Positions 34,485 to 42,725 of a stretch of DNA of 64,000 nucleotides are shown piece by piece. Origin of the DNA: Spectribacter hydrogenoxidans. GTDB taxonomy: Bacteria; Pseudomonadota; Gammaproteobacteria; Nevskiales; Salinisphaeraceae. The stretch lies in contig NZ_JAVRIB010000011.1 of the NCBI RefSeq assembly GCF_031846275.1, forward strand, positions 1 to 64,000, written 5' to 3'. The translations under genes were made by a program, and so were the position numbers. The notes beneath the pieces were generated by a model. It did no database searches, was not told where the DNA came from, and saw only the letters and a list, made by a program, of their open reading frames with translations. Position 1 is the first letter of the stretch. Every line of letters starts with the position of its first letter.

Positions 34485-35525
34485 ATGTATCGACTGGCCC
34501 GCCGCGCGCTGTTCGCGCTCGATCCCGAAAAAGCCCATGCCCTGACGCTGACGGGTCTGGCGCGCACCGCCTCGGTCAATGCCCTGTTGTTCGGCGCCCG
34601 CGTCCCGTCGTCACCACGCCGGGTGATGGGACTGGATTTTCCCAATCCGGTGGGACTGGCGGCCGGCCTGGACAAGGACGGCCGCTGCGTCGACGGACTG
34701 GGAGCACTGGGCTTCGGCTTTCTGGAGATCGGCACGGTGACCCCGCGCCCGCAGCCCGGCAATCCGCGGCCGCGGGTGTTCCGCGTGCCCGAGGCCGGGG
34801 CCCTGATCAACCGCCTGGGTTTCAACAACGACGGCGTCGAGGCGCTGATCGAACGGCTTTCCGGACGATGCTATCGCGGCATTCTCGGCATCAATATCGG
34901 CAAGAACGCCACCACGGCGCTGGCGCAGGCGGCCGACGACTATCTGTGGGCGCTCGAGCGGGTCTATCCGCAGGCCGATTACGTCACGGTCAATATTTCC
35001 TCGCCGAACACCCGAGGTTTGCGCGAGCTGCAGGCAGGCGCGGTGCTGGATGCATTGCTGGCCGATCTGAAGGCTGCGCAGCAGCGGCTGGCGGATCAGC
35101 ACGGGCGATACGTGCCGCTGGCGGTCAAGGTGGCGCCGGATCTGGACGCTGCCGCGTTGCAGACCATGGCGGACAGCTTCCGGCGAGCGGCGGTGGACGC
35201 GGTGATTGCGACCAACACCACCATCAGCCGGCCCGGCCTCCGCGGACATCCGCTGGCCGAACAGCAGGGTGGCCTGAGCGGCGCGCCGCTGGCGCCCCTG
35301 GCCAATCAGGTGATCGCCGGATTGGCCGATGCGCTGGCCGGAGAGATGCCGATCATCGGCGTGGGCGGGATCGACAGCGGCGAGACCGCGCGCGCCAAGA
35401 TCGCGGCGGGGGCGAGTCTGGTGCAGATGTATACCGGGCTGATCTATCGCGGGCCGGGTCTGGTGGCCGAGTGCGTCCGCGCGCTGCAGGCCCCGATCAT
35501 CCCAGCGAGCGCAGCAGTTCGCTGA
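34485..35525 (+). CDS. pyrD: Dihydroorotate dehydrogenase (quinone)
   Basis: Class 2 PyrD oxidises dihydroorotate to orotate and passes electrons to membrane quinone. The 346-aa product has the class 2 N-terminal membrane-associating helix region (MYRLARRALFALDPEKAHALTL), GLAAGLDKDGRCVDGLGALGFGF for FMN, the catalytic serine region VNISSPNTRGLRELQ, and a C-terminal GVGGIDSGETARAKIAAGASLVQMYTG. Its end overlaps the convergent hydrolase gene by 29 bp. Confidence 0.97.
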   Translation: MYRLARRALFALDPEKAHALTLTGLARTASVNALLFGARVPSSPRRVMGLDFPNPVGLAAGLDKDGRCVDGLGALGFGFLEIGTVTPRPQPGNPRPRVFRVPEAGALINRLGFNNDGVEALIERLSGRCYRGILGINIGKNATTALAQAADDYLWALERVYPQADYVTVNISSPNTRGLRELQAGAVLDALLADLKAAQQRLADQHGRYVPLAVKVAPDLDAAALQTMADSFRRAAVDAVIATNTTISRPGLRGHPLAEQQGGLSGAPLAPLANQVIAGLADALAGEMPIIGVGGIDSGETARAKIAAGASLVQMYTGLIYRGPGLVAECVRALQAPIIPASAAVR

Positions 35526-35994
35526 ACTGCCGGCCGATGAAGTCGAGACTGTCCACCAGGCGATGGCCGTCATCCAGCAGATGCAGCGCACAGCCTCGGG
35601 ATTCGGCGAACCGGATGGCGTTGGCCGGCGGCACGATGTCGTCGCGCCAGCCGTGCACCACCACCGTGGCAGCCGGGCAGTCGGCGGGCTCGCCGGGATA
35701 ACCGGGCAGGTAGACAGCCGGCGCCAGCAGGAACAGCCCGTGCGGCTGCAACCGCTGGCAGGCCATCGCGCTGACGTAGCCGCCCATGCTGGAGCCGCAC
35801 AGTACCAGCCGCTCGGCGTCGCGTGGACGGGCCAGCAGTTGTTCCAGCCGGTCGCCGGGATCGTCCAGGCCGCTGTAATCCGGGCTTTCCACCGACCACC
35901 CTGCAGCCACCGCCATATCCGCGAGATACCGGATCTTGGTGCCCCAGGGGCCGCTTTCCTTGCCATGCGCGAATACCACCTGTCTGCCGGACAT
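35497..35994 (-). CDS. Small alpha/beta hydrolase, YqiA/RBBP9-like
   Basis: Starting at ATG 35994 the product is 165 aa (MSGRQVVFAHGKESGPWGTKI), a minimal alpha/beta hydrolase. The nucleophile elbow is GSSMGG, an aspartate follows in GWRDDIVPP, and the histidine lies in DDGHRLVD, so the catalytic triad looks complete. HGKESGPWG at the oxyanion position is typical of this YqiA-like esterase group. The substrate is unknown. Its 3' end overlaps pyrD by 29 bp on the opposite strand. Confidence 0.85.
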   Translation of the reverse strand: MSGRQVVFAHGKESGPWGTKIRYLADMAVAAGWSVESPDYSGLDDPGDRLEQLLARPRDAERLVLCGSSMGGYVSAMACQRLQPHGLFLLAPAVYLPGYPGEPADCPAATVVVHGWRDDIVPPANAIRFAESRGCALHLLDDGHRLVDSLDFIGRQFSELLRSLG

Positions 35995-36106
35995 GCTGTG
36001 TTGTCCCGTCGAAAACGTCGGCGCCCATGCTACGCCGGTGGTCAGCACCCGGGCGAGTAGGGGATACTCATGCCATGACTCGTGGCGCAATAGGCATCTG
36101 ACCGCC

Positions 36107-36391
36107 GTGGCCGACAGTGGCAAACGTAGTGACCATCAGCGCGAGCCGTTGCGCGTGGAGGTCACCCTGGTGGTCAGGACCGGCCCGGCACCCGAGGACC
36201 GGCTGACGATTCTCGATGACGCACCGGTGCCGATGGTTGGCAGCGTGTTCGAGTACCGCAACCGCATCGTGCGCTTCTTCGCCGCCACGCTGGTGCAGGT
36301 GGCGATGCGCAGCCCGGCCTTCTATCGTGAAATCGCGCCCGGCCTGCTGACCTATCTGGACGCGCTGCGAGGACGCGGCGGGTCGCGTTGA
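36107..36391 (+). CDS. Conserved-looking hypothetical protein, 94 aa
   Basis: The frame is open from 35936, but the first part is the shadow of the hydrolase on the other strand. GTG 36107 is the best start and gives 94 aa; no strong ribosome site is visible and a start at a later GTG is possible. The sequence has a beta-like segment VEVTLVVRTGPAPEDRLTILDDAP and an amphipathic helix with RNRIVRFFAATLVQVAMRSPAFYREI. No family is recognised. Its TGA overlaps the TTG start of the next gene, suggesting coupled expression of the next two. Confidence 0.55.
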   Translation: MADSGKRSDHQREPLRVEVTLVVRTGPAPEDRLTILDDAPVPMVGSVFEYRNRIVRFFAATLVQVAMRSPAFYREIAPGLLTYLDALRGRGGSR

Positions 36392-36675
36392 GGGCGGTTC
36401 AGTTCGTCAACTGGGTAATTCTGCTGGCCAGCGCGAGCGTGGCCATCGTGTCCGGCGTGGTGGCGTTGATGCTGGCGGTGCATTCCGACCTGGGGGCGCG
36501 GATCGGCGCTGAAATCGGCCCGGTCCTGCAACGTACCGTGCTGGTGGCCCTGCCGGCCGTGATCGCGGCGCTGGCCATCGACGGCATCCGTCGCCGCCGA
36601 CCCTGGCGCTGGCCGCTCGAGGTGGTACTGCTTGTCGTCAGTATCCTGGTCACTCTGGCGGCGGCGCCGGCATGA
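36388..36675 (+). CDS. Small three-span membrane protein, 95 aa, unknown function
   Basis: Starting at TTG 36388 and overlapping the previous stop (TTGA), this 95-aa product is nearly all hydrophobic, with three probable spans at about 7-30, 48-65 and 75-93, separated by a basic loop (GIRRRRPWRWP). No family is recognised. It overlaps the next gene (ATGA at 36672-36675). The packing suggests these three genes work together, perhaps in envelope lipid handling given the neighbours, but that is inference. Confidence 0.6.
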   Translation: MRAVQFVNWVILLASASVAIVSGVVALMLAVHSDLGARIGAEIGPVLQRTVLVALPAVIAALAIDGIRRRRPWRWPLEVVLLVVSILVTLAAAPA

Positions 36676-38144
36676 CCGATTCCGCTTCCCGCATGCGTTC
36701 CCAGCCCCGCTGGTTCTGGCCGGCGCTGCTGCCGGTGGCGGCGGGACTGTTCTGGCTGGCTGTGGGCTGGCGCGCGGGCCTGGCCGCCGGGCTGGTGATG
36801 AGTCCCACCGGGTCGCTGATGCTCGCCCCCGGGCTGGCGCTTCTGCTGTTTCCCGGTGACCGCCAGATTTCTCATTATCTGGCATTCGGGGCGCTGACCG
36901 GAATGCTGCTGTCCGCAGCCCTGTGGCCGTTTCTGGGCCTTCTGGTAGCATTGGGGCTGGCGGGACTGGCACTGCTGAGCTTCTTCGTGGCCGGCTATAC
37001 CGCGGTGTTCCAGGCCGCCGCCGGGACGGATGTGCCGGTGCCGCGGCTGGACTGGCGTCTGGCCGGCAAGGCCGCCTGGGACGAGGCGATCCTGGCCTAT
37101 TTCGTAGGCACCGCCCGGGTCCCCACCGGCCAGCAGGTGGCGGGGGATGCCATTGAACTGGCCCGTTTGCGGGATCTGGGGGAAGCACGTGGTTGGCTGG
37201 CCGAGCCGGATCATCTGCATCCGGTGCCGCGACCACCGGCGAAACCCAAACTCAGTCACCGTTATGCGGCGGGTCAACGCTTCCTGCTGCTGCGTTTCGA
37301 CAGCGATTACAGCCCCGACCCAGCCCTGCCGGGCGCCGAACGCTGGCAGGCGCAGACGGCGAATCAGCGCATGGCGGCGCGGGTGTTTCGCCATCCGGGT
37401 GCTGTCCGGCCGTGGCTACTGTGCATCCACGGCTACCGCATGGGTAGGCCTGCCATCGATTTCAGCCTGTTCCAGATCGATCGGCTGCACCGGCAGCTGG
37501 GCTACAACCTGCTAATGCCCATCCTCCCGCTGCACGGTGAGAGAAAGATTCACGCGCGTAGCGGCAGCGGCTTTCTGGACGGACACATGGCGGACATATT
37601 TCATGCGGAATCGCAGGCACTCTGGGACCTGCGACGCACACTGGCCTGGCTGCGCGAGCGGGAGCCGGCCGCGGACGTGGGCGTCCTCGGGTACAGCCTG
37701 GGTGCCTATAACGCGGCACTGCTTTCGGCGCTGGACGATGATCTGCGTTGCGTGATCGCCGGCATTCCGCTGGCCGACATGGCTGATGTGGTGTGGCGGC
37801 ACCTGCCGATTTTGCATCTTCGCTACATCGAGGCGGCCGGGGTGACGCCGGCGCTGGCACGGGCGGCGCTGGCGCCGGTATCACCGCTGCTGCTGCCTTG
37901 CCGGGTGCCGGCCGATCGCCGCTTCGTGTTCGCAGCCACCGGCGATCAGCTGGTGCCGCCGGGGCAGGCCACGCGGCTGGCTGCCCACTGGGGCGGGGCG
38001 CCGATCCACTGGTATCACGGCTCGCATCTGAGTGCGCGGCGCGAGGCCTCGGTCCAGACTTTCATCGAACAGTGTCTGGACCAGAGCGGGCTGGCGCCGC
38101 CGATTGCCGATACGTCCGGTTGTTTGCGGCTGGCGCAGACGTGA
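36672..38144 (+). CDS. Membrane-anchored alpha/beta hydrolase, 490 aa
   Basis: The N-terminal part (about 15-120) holds several hydrophobic segments, predicting an integral membrane domain. The C-terminal part (about 240-470) is an alpha/beta hydrolase with LLCIHGYRMG (oxyanion strand), the nucleophile elbow GYSLGAYNAA, a later aspartate in AATGDQLVPP, and a histidine in WYHGSHLS. The catalytic triad thus looks complete. The fusion of a polytopic membrane domain with a hydrolase suggests action on a lipid or envelope ester. It overlaps the preceding small membrane gene by 4 bp and is followed after 49 bp by a KAS III gene. The substrate is unknown. Confidence 0.8.
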   Translation: MTDSASRMRSQPRWFWPALLPVAAGLFWLAVGWRAGLAAGLVMSPTGSLMLAPGLALLLFPGDRQISHYLAFGALTGMLLSAALWPFLGLLVALGLAGLALLSFFVAGYTAVFQAAAGTDVPVPRLDWRLAGKAAWDEAILAYFVGTARVPTGQQVAGDAIELARLRDLGEARGWLAEPDHLHPVPRPPAKPKLSHRYAAGQRFLLLRFDSDYSPDPALPGAERWQAQTANQRMAARVFRHPGAVRPWLLCIHGYRMGRPAIDFSLFQIDRLHRQLGYNLLMPILPLHGERKIHARSGSGFLDGHMADIFHAESQALWDLRRTLAWLREREPAADVGVLGYSLGAYNAALLSALDDDLRCVIAGIPLADMADVVWRHLPILHLRYIEAAGVTPALARAALAPVSPLLLPCRVPADRRFVFAATGDQLVPPGQATRLAAHWGGAPIHWYHGSHLSARREASVQTFIEQCLDQSGLAPPIADTSGCLRLAQT

Positions 38145-38193
38145 GAATAGCCGGGCGGCGCAACTGGCCCGCGGTCTGGCGAATGGAGATAGC

Positions 38194-39312
38194 GTGACGA
38201 AAGCGGTGATTACCGGAACGGGGCTGTACACCCCGCCGGATGCGATTTCCAACGATGAGCTGGTGGCGTCATTCAACCAGTACGTGTCGGAGTACAACGA
38301 CGCCCATGCCGCGGAGATCGCCGCTGGCGACCGGGAGCCGCTGGTGCCTTCGAGCAGCGAGTTCATCGTCAAGGCCTCGGGCATCGAGAGCCGTTATTCG
38401 GTTGACAAGGCCGGCGTGCTGGACCCGTCCTGCATGCGTCCGCGCATCCGCACCCGCAGCAACGACGAGCCCTCGCTGATGTGCGAGATGTCGATCAGCG
38501 CCGCGCGGGAATGCCTCGATCGCGCCGGCCGCGAGCCCGACGACGTGGATGCGGTGCTGGCAGCCTGCTCCAACCTGCCGCGGCCGTATCCGGCGCTGGC
38601 GGTGGAAGTGCAGGAACATCTCGGTGCCGGGCGGTTCGGTTTCGACATGAACGTGGCCTGCGCCTCGGCGGCCTTCGGCATCCAGACCGCGGTGAACATG
38701 ATCGAGGGGGGCAGCGCCGAGTCGGTGCTGATGGTCAACCCGGAAATCTGCACCGCGCACCTGAATTTCCGCGACCGCGACAGCCACTTCATCTTCGGTG
38801 ACGTCTGTACCGCGGTGCTGGTCGAATCCGAGGAACGGGCGGCTGGTCGGGGGTTCAACGTGCTGGGCACCCGGCTGATCACCAAGTTCTCCAACAACAT
38901 CCGCAACAACTTCGGGTTTCTCAACCCCTCCGAGACCCAGCCGCGGCCGGACTACGACCGTCTGTTCGTGCAGAACGGGCGCCGGGTGTTCAAGGACGTG
39001 GGGCCGATGGTGGCCGAGCTGATTGCCGGGCATGTCGGTGACCTGGGGCTGAATACGGACGATCTGCGGCGGCTATGGCTGCACCAGGCCAATATCAACA
39101 TGAATACGCTTATCGCCAAGCGGGTGCTGGGCCACGAACCCAGCGCCGAGGAAATGCCCTCGGTACTGCATGAATTCGGCAACACCAGTTCGGCCAGTCC
39201 GGTGATCGTGTTCCATCGCCATCACGAGGATCTGGCCAGTGGCGATCTCGCCGTGATGTGCGGTTTCGGTGCCGGCTATTCCGCCGGCAGCGTCGTGCTG
39301 AGGCGGGCATGA
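38194..39312 (+). CDS. Beta-ketoacyl-ACP synthase III-like enzyme (PA3286-type)
   Basis: I start at GTG 38194, with GGAGA 5 bp upstream, giving 372 aa; longer frames run into the hydrolase gene. The thiolase-fold triad is present: C156 in NVACASAAF, histidine in LHQANINMN and asparagine in FGNTSSAS. The sequence closely resembles what I recall of P. aeruginosa PA3286, which condenses octanoyl-CoA from beta-oxidation with malonyl-ACP and shunts it into fatty acid synthesis. It is longer than housekeeping FabH (~317 aa) because of an N-terminal insertion. Its stop overlaps pepN (ATGA). Confidence 0.87.
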   Translation: MTKAVITGTGLYTPPDAISNDELVASFNQYVSEYNDAHAAEIAAGDREPLVPSSSEFIVKASGIESRYSVDKAGVLDPSCMRPRIRTRSNDEPSLMCEMSISAARECLDRAGREPDDVDAVLAACSNLPRPYPALAVEVQEHLGAGRFGFDMNVACASAAFGIQTAVNMIEGGSAESVLMVNPEICTAHLNFRDRDSHFIFGDVCTAVLVESEERAAGRGFNVLGTRLITKFSNNIRNNFGFLNPSETQPRPDYDRLFVQNGRRVFKDVGPMVAELIAGHVGDLGLNTDDLRRLWLHQANINMNTLIAKRVLGHEPSAEEMPSVLHEFGNTSSASPVIVFHRHHEDLASGDLAVMCGFGAGYSAGSVVLRRA

Positions 39313-41921
39313 CGGGTCCCGCGCCGCAACCCAAGTTCCGCCGCGATTATCAGCCGCCCGCCTACCGCATCGACCATGTGGATCTGCATGTCGACATCGG
39401 CGAGGGCGTCACCCGGATCGGTTCCCGGCTGAGCATCGCGCGCGACCGGGCCGCGGCCGCGGATGCGCCGCTGCGCCTGGATGGCCGGGCAATGCAGCTG
39501 CAGGCAATTCGCATCGATGGTGAGCCGGTACCCGAGTCCGACTATTCCGTGGATGCCGAGGGCCTGACGCTGTCCGCGCCGCCGGCGGCGTTCGAGCTGG
39601 CGATCGAGGTCGACGTCGACCCGGACGCCAACACCGCGCTCGAGGGCCTCTACCGCTCGGGCCGGATTCTGTGCACCCAGTGTGAAGCGGAAGGCTTCTC
39701 CCGCATCACCTATTTTCCGGACCGGCCGGACGTGATGGCGACGTACCGCACCCGGATCGAGGCCGACGCCGGCCGGTATCCGGTACTGCTGTCCAACGGC
39801 GACCGGGTGGATCACGGGACACTGCCGGGCGGCCGCCACTTTGCCGTCTACGAAGACCCCTTCGCCAAGCCCTGCTACCTGTTCGCGATGGTGGCCGGGG
39901 ATCTGGCCGAGGTGGCGGACACCTACCGCACCGGCAGCGGTCGCGACGTGGCGCTGCGTTTCTACACCGATCATGGCAGCGAGAATGAACTGGGCCATGC
40001 CCTGCACTCGCTCAAGCAGGCAATGGCCTGGGATGAAAAGACCTACGGGCTGGAATACGACCTCGACACCTACATGGTCGTGGCGGTCGGCAGCTTCAAC
40101 ATGGGGGCGATGGAGAACAAGGGGCTGAATATATTCAACACGTCCTGCGTGCTGGCCAGCCCGGATACCGCTACCGACGGCGATTACATTCGCGTGCGCG
40201 ACGTGGTTGCCCACGAATACTTCCACAACTGGACCGGCAACCGGGTAACCTGCCGCGACTGGTTCCAGCTCTCCCTGAAGGAAAGCCTGACGGTGTTCCG
40301 CGAACAGCAGTTCGCGGCCGATCACGGCTCACCCGGGGTGACCCGGATCGAACAGGTGCGGATGCTGCGCGATATCCAGTTCCCCGAGGACGCCGGCCCC
40401 AACGCCCATCCGGTGCGGCCCGAGTCGTATATCGAGATGAACAATTTCTACACCATCACGATCTACGAAAAGGGGGCCGAGATCATCCGCATGCTGCACG
40501 TGATCCTCGGTCACGAGGGCTTCACCCGGGGCGTACAGCATTATCTGAGCGAACACGACGGCGGGGCGGTCACCATCGAGGATTTCGTGACCGCGCTGGA
40601 GATCGCCAACGGGGCGGATCTGGCCCGATTCCGGCTGTGGTACAGCCAGGCCGGTACGCCGGTGGTGACCGTGCGCGACGATTACGCGGGCGGCCGTTAC
40701 CGCCTGACCCTGTCCCAGCACACCCCGGATACGCCCGGGCAGACCGACAAGGCGCCGCTGCATATTCCCTTCGGCCTCGGGCTGATCGAGAGTGATGGCC
40801 GGGCTGTCGACCTCGGCGAGCGATCGCTGCTCACCCTGGAGCAGCCCGAGCAGAGCTGGACCTTCGAGGGCCTGTCCGCCCGCCCGGTGCCCTCGCTGCT
40901 GCGCGGCTTCTCGGCCCCGGTGCGGGTGGAATACGACCACCGAACCGAGGATCTGGCCCATCTGCTGACCCATGACAGCGATCCGGTCGCCCGCTGGGAA
41001 GCGGGGCAGGAACTCGCCCTGGCTGCCATGCGCGCGGCGGTATCGGCGTATCAGGCGGGCGAGGCGCTGCCGGACCCGACAGCGCTGATCGAGGCGGTGG
41101 CACGTCTGCTGGGGGATCCGCCGGCCGATCACGAATTGCTGGCCGAGATGCTCACGCTTCCCACTGAGCGTCGTCTCGCCGACCAGTATGCGCAGTTCGA
41201 CGTCGACGCGGTCGTCGCCTCCCATGGTCACGTCAAGCGACAGCTGGCCGCCGCGTTGCAGACGCGTGTCGAGGACTTTCTGACCGGGCCGTCGGCAGGC
41301 GGCTACCGGTTCGAGCCGGCCGAGGTTGGGCGGCGGCGGCTCAACGCCGTGGCGCTGGATTATCTGGCGGCCGGGGACGCGTCCGGTATTGATGCCCTTT
41401 GCCTGGCGCTTTACCACGATGCCGACAACATGACCGATCGCATGGCGGCGCTACAGGCCCTGCGCGACCGGCCCGGTCCGGCCCGGGACGAAGCCATGGC
41501 CGCGTTTGCCGAGCGCGGCCGGGGTCATGCCCTGGTGCTGGACAAGTGGTTTTCCCTGCAGGCCACCAGCCGGCTGCCGGGCGCCGTGGCGCGCGTGGCG
41601 GAACTCGACGCCGACCCCCGTTTCGACGCGACCAACCCCAACCGGGTGCGCGCCCTGGTCGGCAGTTTCGCGCGGGGCAACCTGCCGGGCTTTCATCAGG
41701 AGGACGGCGCCGGTTATGCCTGGCTGGCCGGTCATATTCGTCAACTCAACGAACTCAATCCGCAGATTGCCGCCCGTTTGGTCACCCCGTTGGCCGAATG
41801 GGCCCAGGTGGCCGGGCCGCGGGGAACGGCAATGCGCGAGCAGCTGGCCGGGCTGGCCGGGGCATCACTCTCGCCCGATGTTTACGAAATGGTGACGCGG
41901 GCGCTCGATCAGCCGGCGTAG
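39309..41921 (+). CDS. pepN: Aminopeptidase N
   Basis: PepN is a broad-specificity zinc aminopeptidase (M1 family) that finishes protein breakdown in the cytoplasm. From ATG 39309 the protein is 870 aa, the same length as E. coli PepN. The substrate N-terminus-binding motif GAMEN is at 266-270 and the zinc motif HEYFH at 302-306 with the third ligand E325. No signal peptide is present. The four-base overlap with the KAS III gene suggests coupling, although no functional link is known. Confidence 0.97.
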   Translation: MTGPAPQPKFRRDYQPPAYRIDHVDLHVDIGEGVTRIGSRLSIARDRAAAADAPLRLDGRAMQLQAIRIDGEPVPESDYSVDAEGLTLSAPPAAFELAIEVDVDPDANTALEGLYRSGRILCTQCEAEGFSRITYFPDRPDVMATYRTRIEADAGRYPVLLSNGDRVDHGTLPGGRHFAVYEDPFAKPCYLFAMVAGDLAEVADTYRTGSGRDVALRFYTDHGSENELGHALHSLKQAMAWDEKTYGLEYDLDTYMVVAVGSFNMGAMENKGLNIFNTSCVLASPDTATDGDYIRVRDVVAHEYFHNWTGNRVTCRDWFQLSLKESLTVFREQQFAADHGSPGVTRIEQVRMLRDIQFPEDAGPNAHPVRPESYIEMNNFYTITIYEKGAEIIRMLHVILGHEGFTRGVQHYLSEHDGGAVTIEDFVTALEIANGADLARFRLWYSQAGTPVVTVRDDYAGGRYRLTLSQHTPDTPGQTDKAPLHIPFGLGLIESDGRAVDLGERSLLTLEQPEQSWTFEGLSARPVPSLLRGFSAPVRVEYDHRTEDLAHLLTHDSDPVARWEAGQELALAAMRAAVSAYQAGEALPDPTALIEAVARLLGDPPADHELLAEMLTLPTERRLADQYAQFDVDAVVASHGHVKRQLAAALQTRVEDFLTGPSAGGYRFEPAEVGRRRLNAVALDYLAAGDASGIDALCLALYHDADNMTDRMAALQALRDRPGPARDEAMAAFAERGRGHALVLDKWFSLQATSRLPGAVARVAELDADPRFDATNPNRVRALVGSFARGNLPGFHQEDGAGYAWLAGHIRQLNELNPQIAARLVTPLAEWAQVAGPRGTAMREQLAGLAGASLSPDVYEMVTRALDQPA

Positions 41922-41946
41922 TACGCATGTGACAACGGCGGGGTGG

Positions 41947-41968
41947 TTGTCATAGAGGTGTCATGTAA
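41947..41968 (+). promoter_or_regulatory. Pho box upstream of phoB
   Basis: Two direct repeats spaced exactly 11 bp, TTGTCATAGAG (41947-41957) and GTGTCATGTAA (41958-41968), match the PhoB-binding consensus CTGTCAT. They lie where a -35 would be, with the A+T-rich TTAATAG (41971-41977) nearby as a possible -10. This indicates autoregulation of phoB by phosphorylated PhoB. Confidence 0.8.
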
Positions 41969-42002
41969 GCTTAATAGGCTTGCGATCAGGTCAAGAAAGC
42001 GC

Positions 42003-42713
42003 ATGACGAAGCTAACCATGCAGCACAAGCATATTCTGGTCGTCGAGGACGAGGCCCCCATCCGCGACATGATCCGGTTCGCGCTGGAGCGGTCGGAGTT
42101 CCACGTTCATGAGGCCGAGGACGCCCAGTCCGCCCGCCTGGCGATTGCCGATCAGCGGCCCGACCTGATCCTGATGGACTGGATGCTGCCCGGGGTGTCC
42201 GGTGCGGAGTTCGTGCGCGAACTGCGCCGCGACTCGTTGAGCAGTGCCATCCCGGTGATCATGGTCACCGCCCGGGTGGAAGAGGATGACCGGGTCCGCG
42301 GGCTGAACATCGGCTGTGACGACTACATCGTCAAGCCGTTCTCCTCTTCCGAACTGGTAGCCCGCGTGCGTGCGGTGCTACGCCGGACGCTGCCCGGTGG
42401 CGAGGCGGAAACCCTGGAAGTGGACGGCCTGCGGCTCGATGGCGCCAGTCAGCGGGTGTCCGCCGGCGATGATCCGGTGCGTCTCGGACCCACGGAATAC
42501 CGCCTCCTGCGCTTTTTCATGAGCAATCCGGAACGGGTATATTCCCGGGAACAGATGCTGGATCGCGTGTGGGGACAGAATGTGTTCGTCGAGGAACGCA
42601 CCGTGGATGTGCACATCCGCCGGCTGCGCAAGGCGCTGGCGCCGTTCGGTTTCGATCGCTTCATCCAGACGGTCCGCGGCAGTGGATATCGCTTTTCCAG
42701 CCGGGCGGGCTAG
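42003..42713 (+). CDS. phoB: Phosphate regulon response regulator PhoB
   Basis: PhoB is the phosphate-starvation transcription activator. Receiver domain: acidic pair in VVEDEAP, phosphoacceptor Asp in LMDWMLPG (D59 from this start, D54 if the ATG at 42018 is used) and the lysine in DYIVKPFSS. The C-terminal OmpR/PhoB winged helix contains GPTEYRLLRFFM and VDVHIRRLRKAL. Starts at 42003 and 42018 give 236 or 231 aa; the second is closer to E. coli PhoB (229). It has a Pho box upstream, so it is autoregulated, and phoR follows 12 bp later. Confidence 0.95.
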   Translation: MTKLTMQHKHILVVEDEAPIRDMIRFALERSEFHVHEAEDAQSARLAIADQRPDLILMDWMLPGVSGAEFVRELRRDSLSSAIPVIMVTARVEEDDRVRGLNIGCDDYIVKPFSSSELVARVRAVLRRTLPGGEAETLEVDGLRLDGASQRVSAGDDPVRLGPTEYRLLRFFMSNPERVYSREQMLDRVWGQNVFVEERTVDVHIRRLRKALAPFGFDRFIQTVRGSGYRFSSRAG

Positions 42714-42725
42714 CCTGATACCGAC

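Noticed and set aside
34611..35966. 451-codon minus-strand frame over pyrD
   Set aside because: Antisense shadow of pyrD plus out-of-frame overlap with the small hydrolase.
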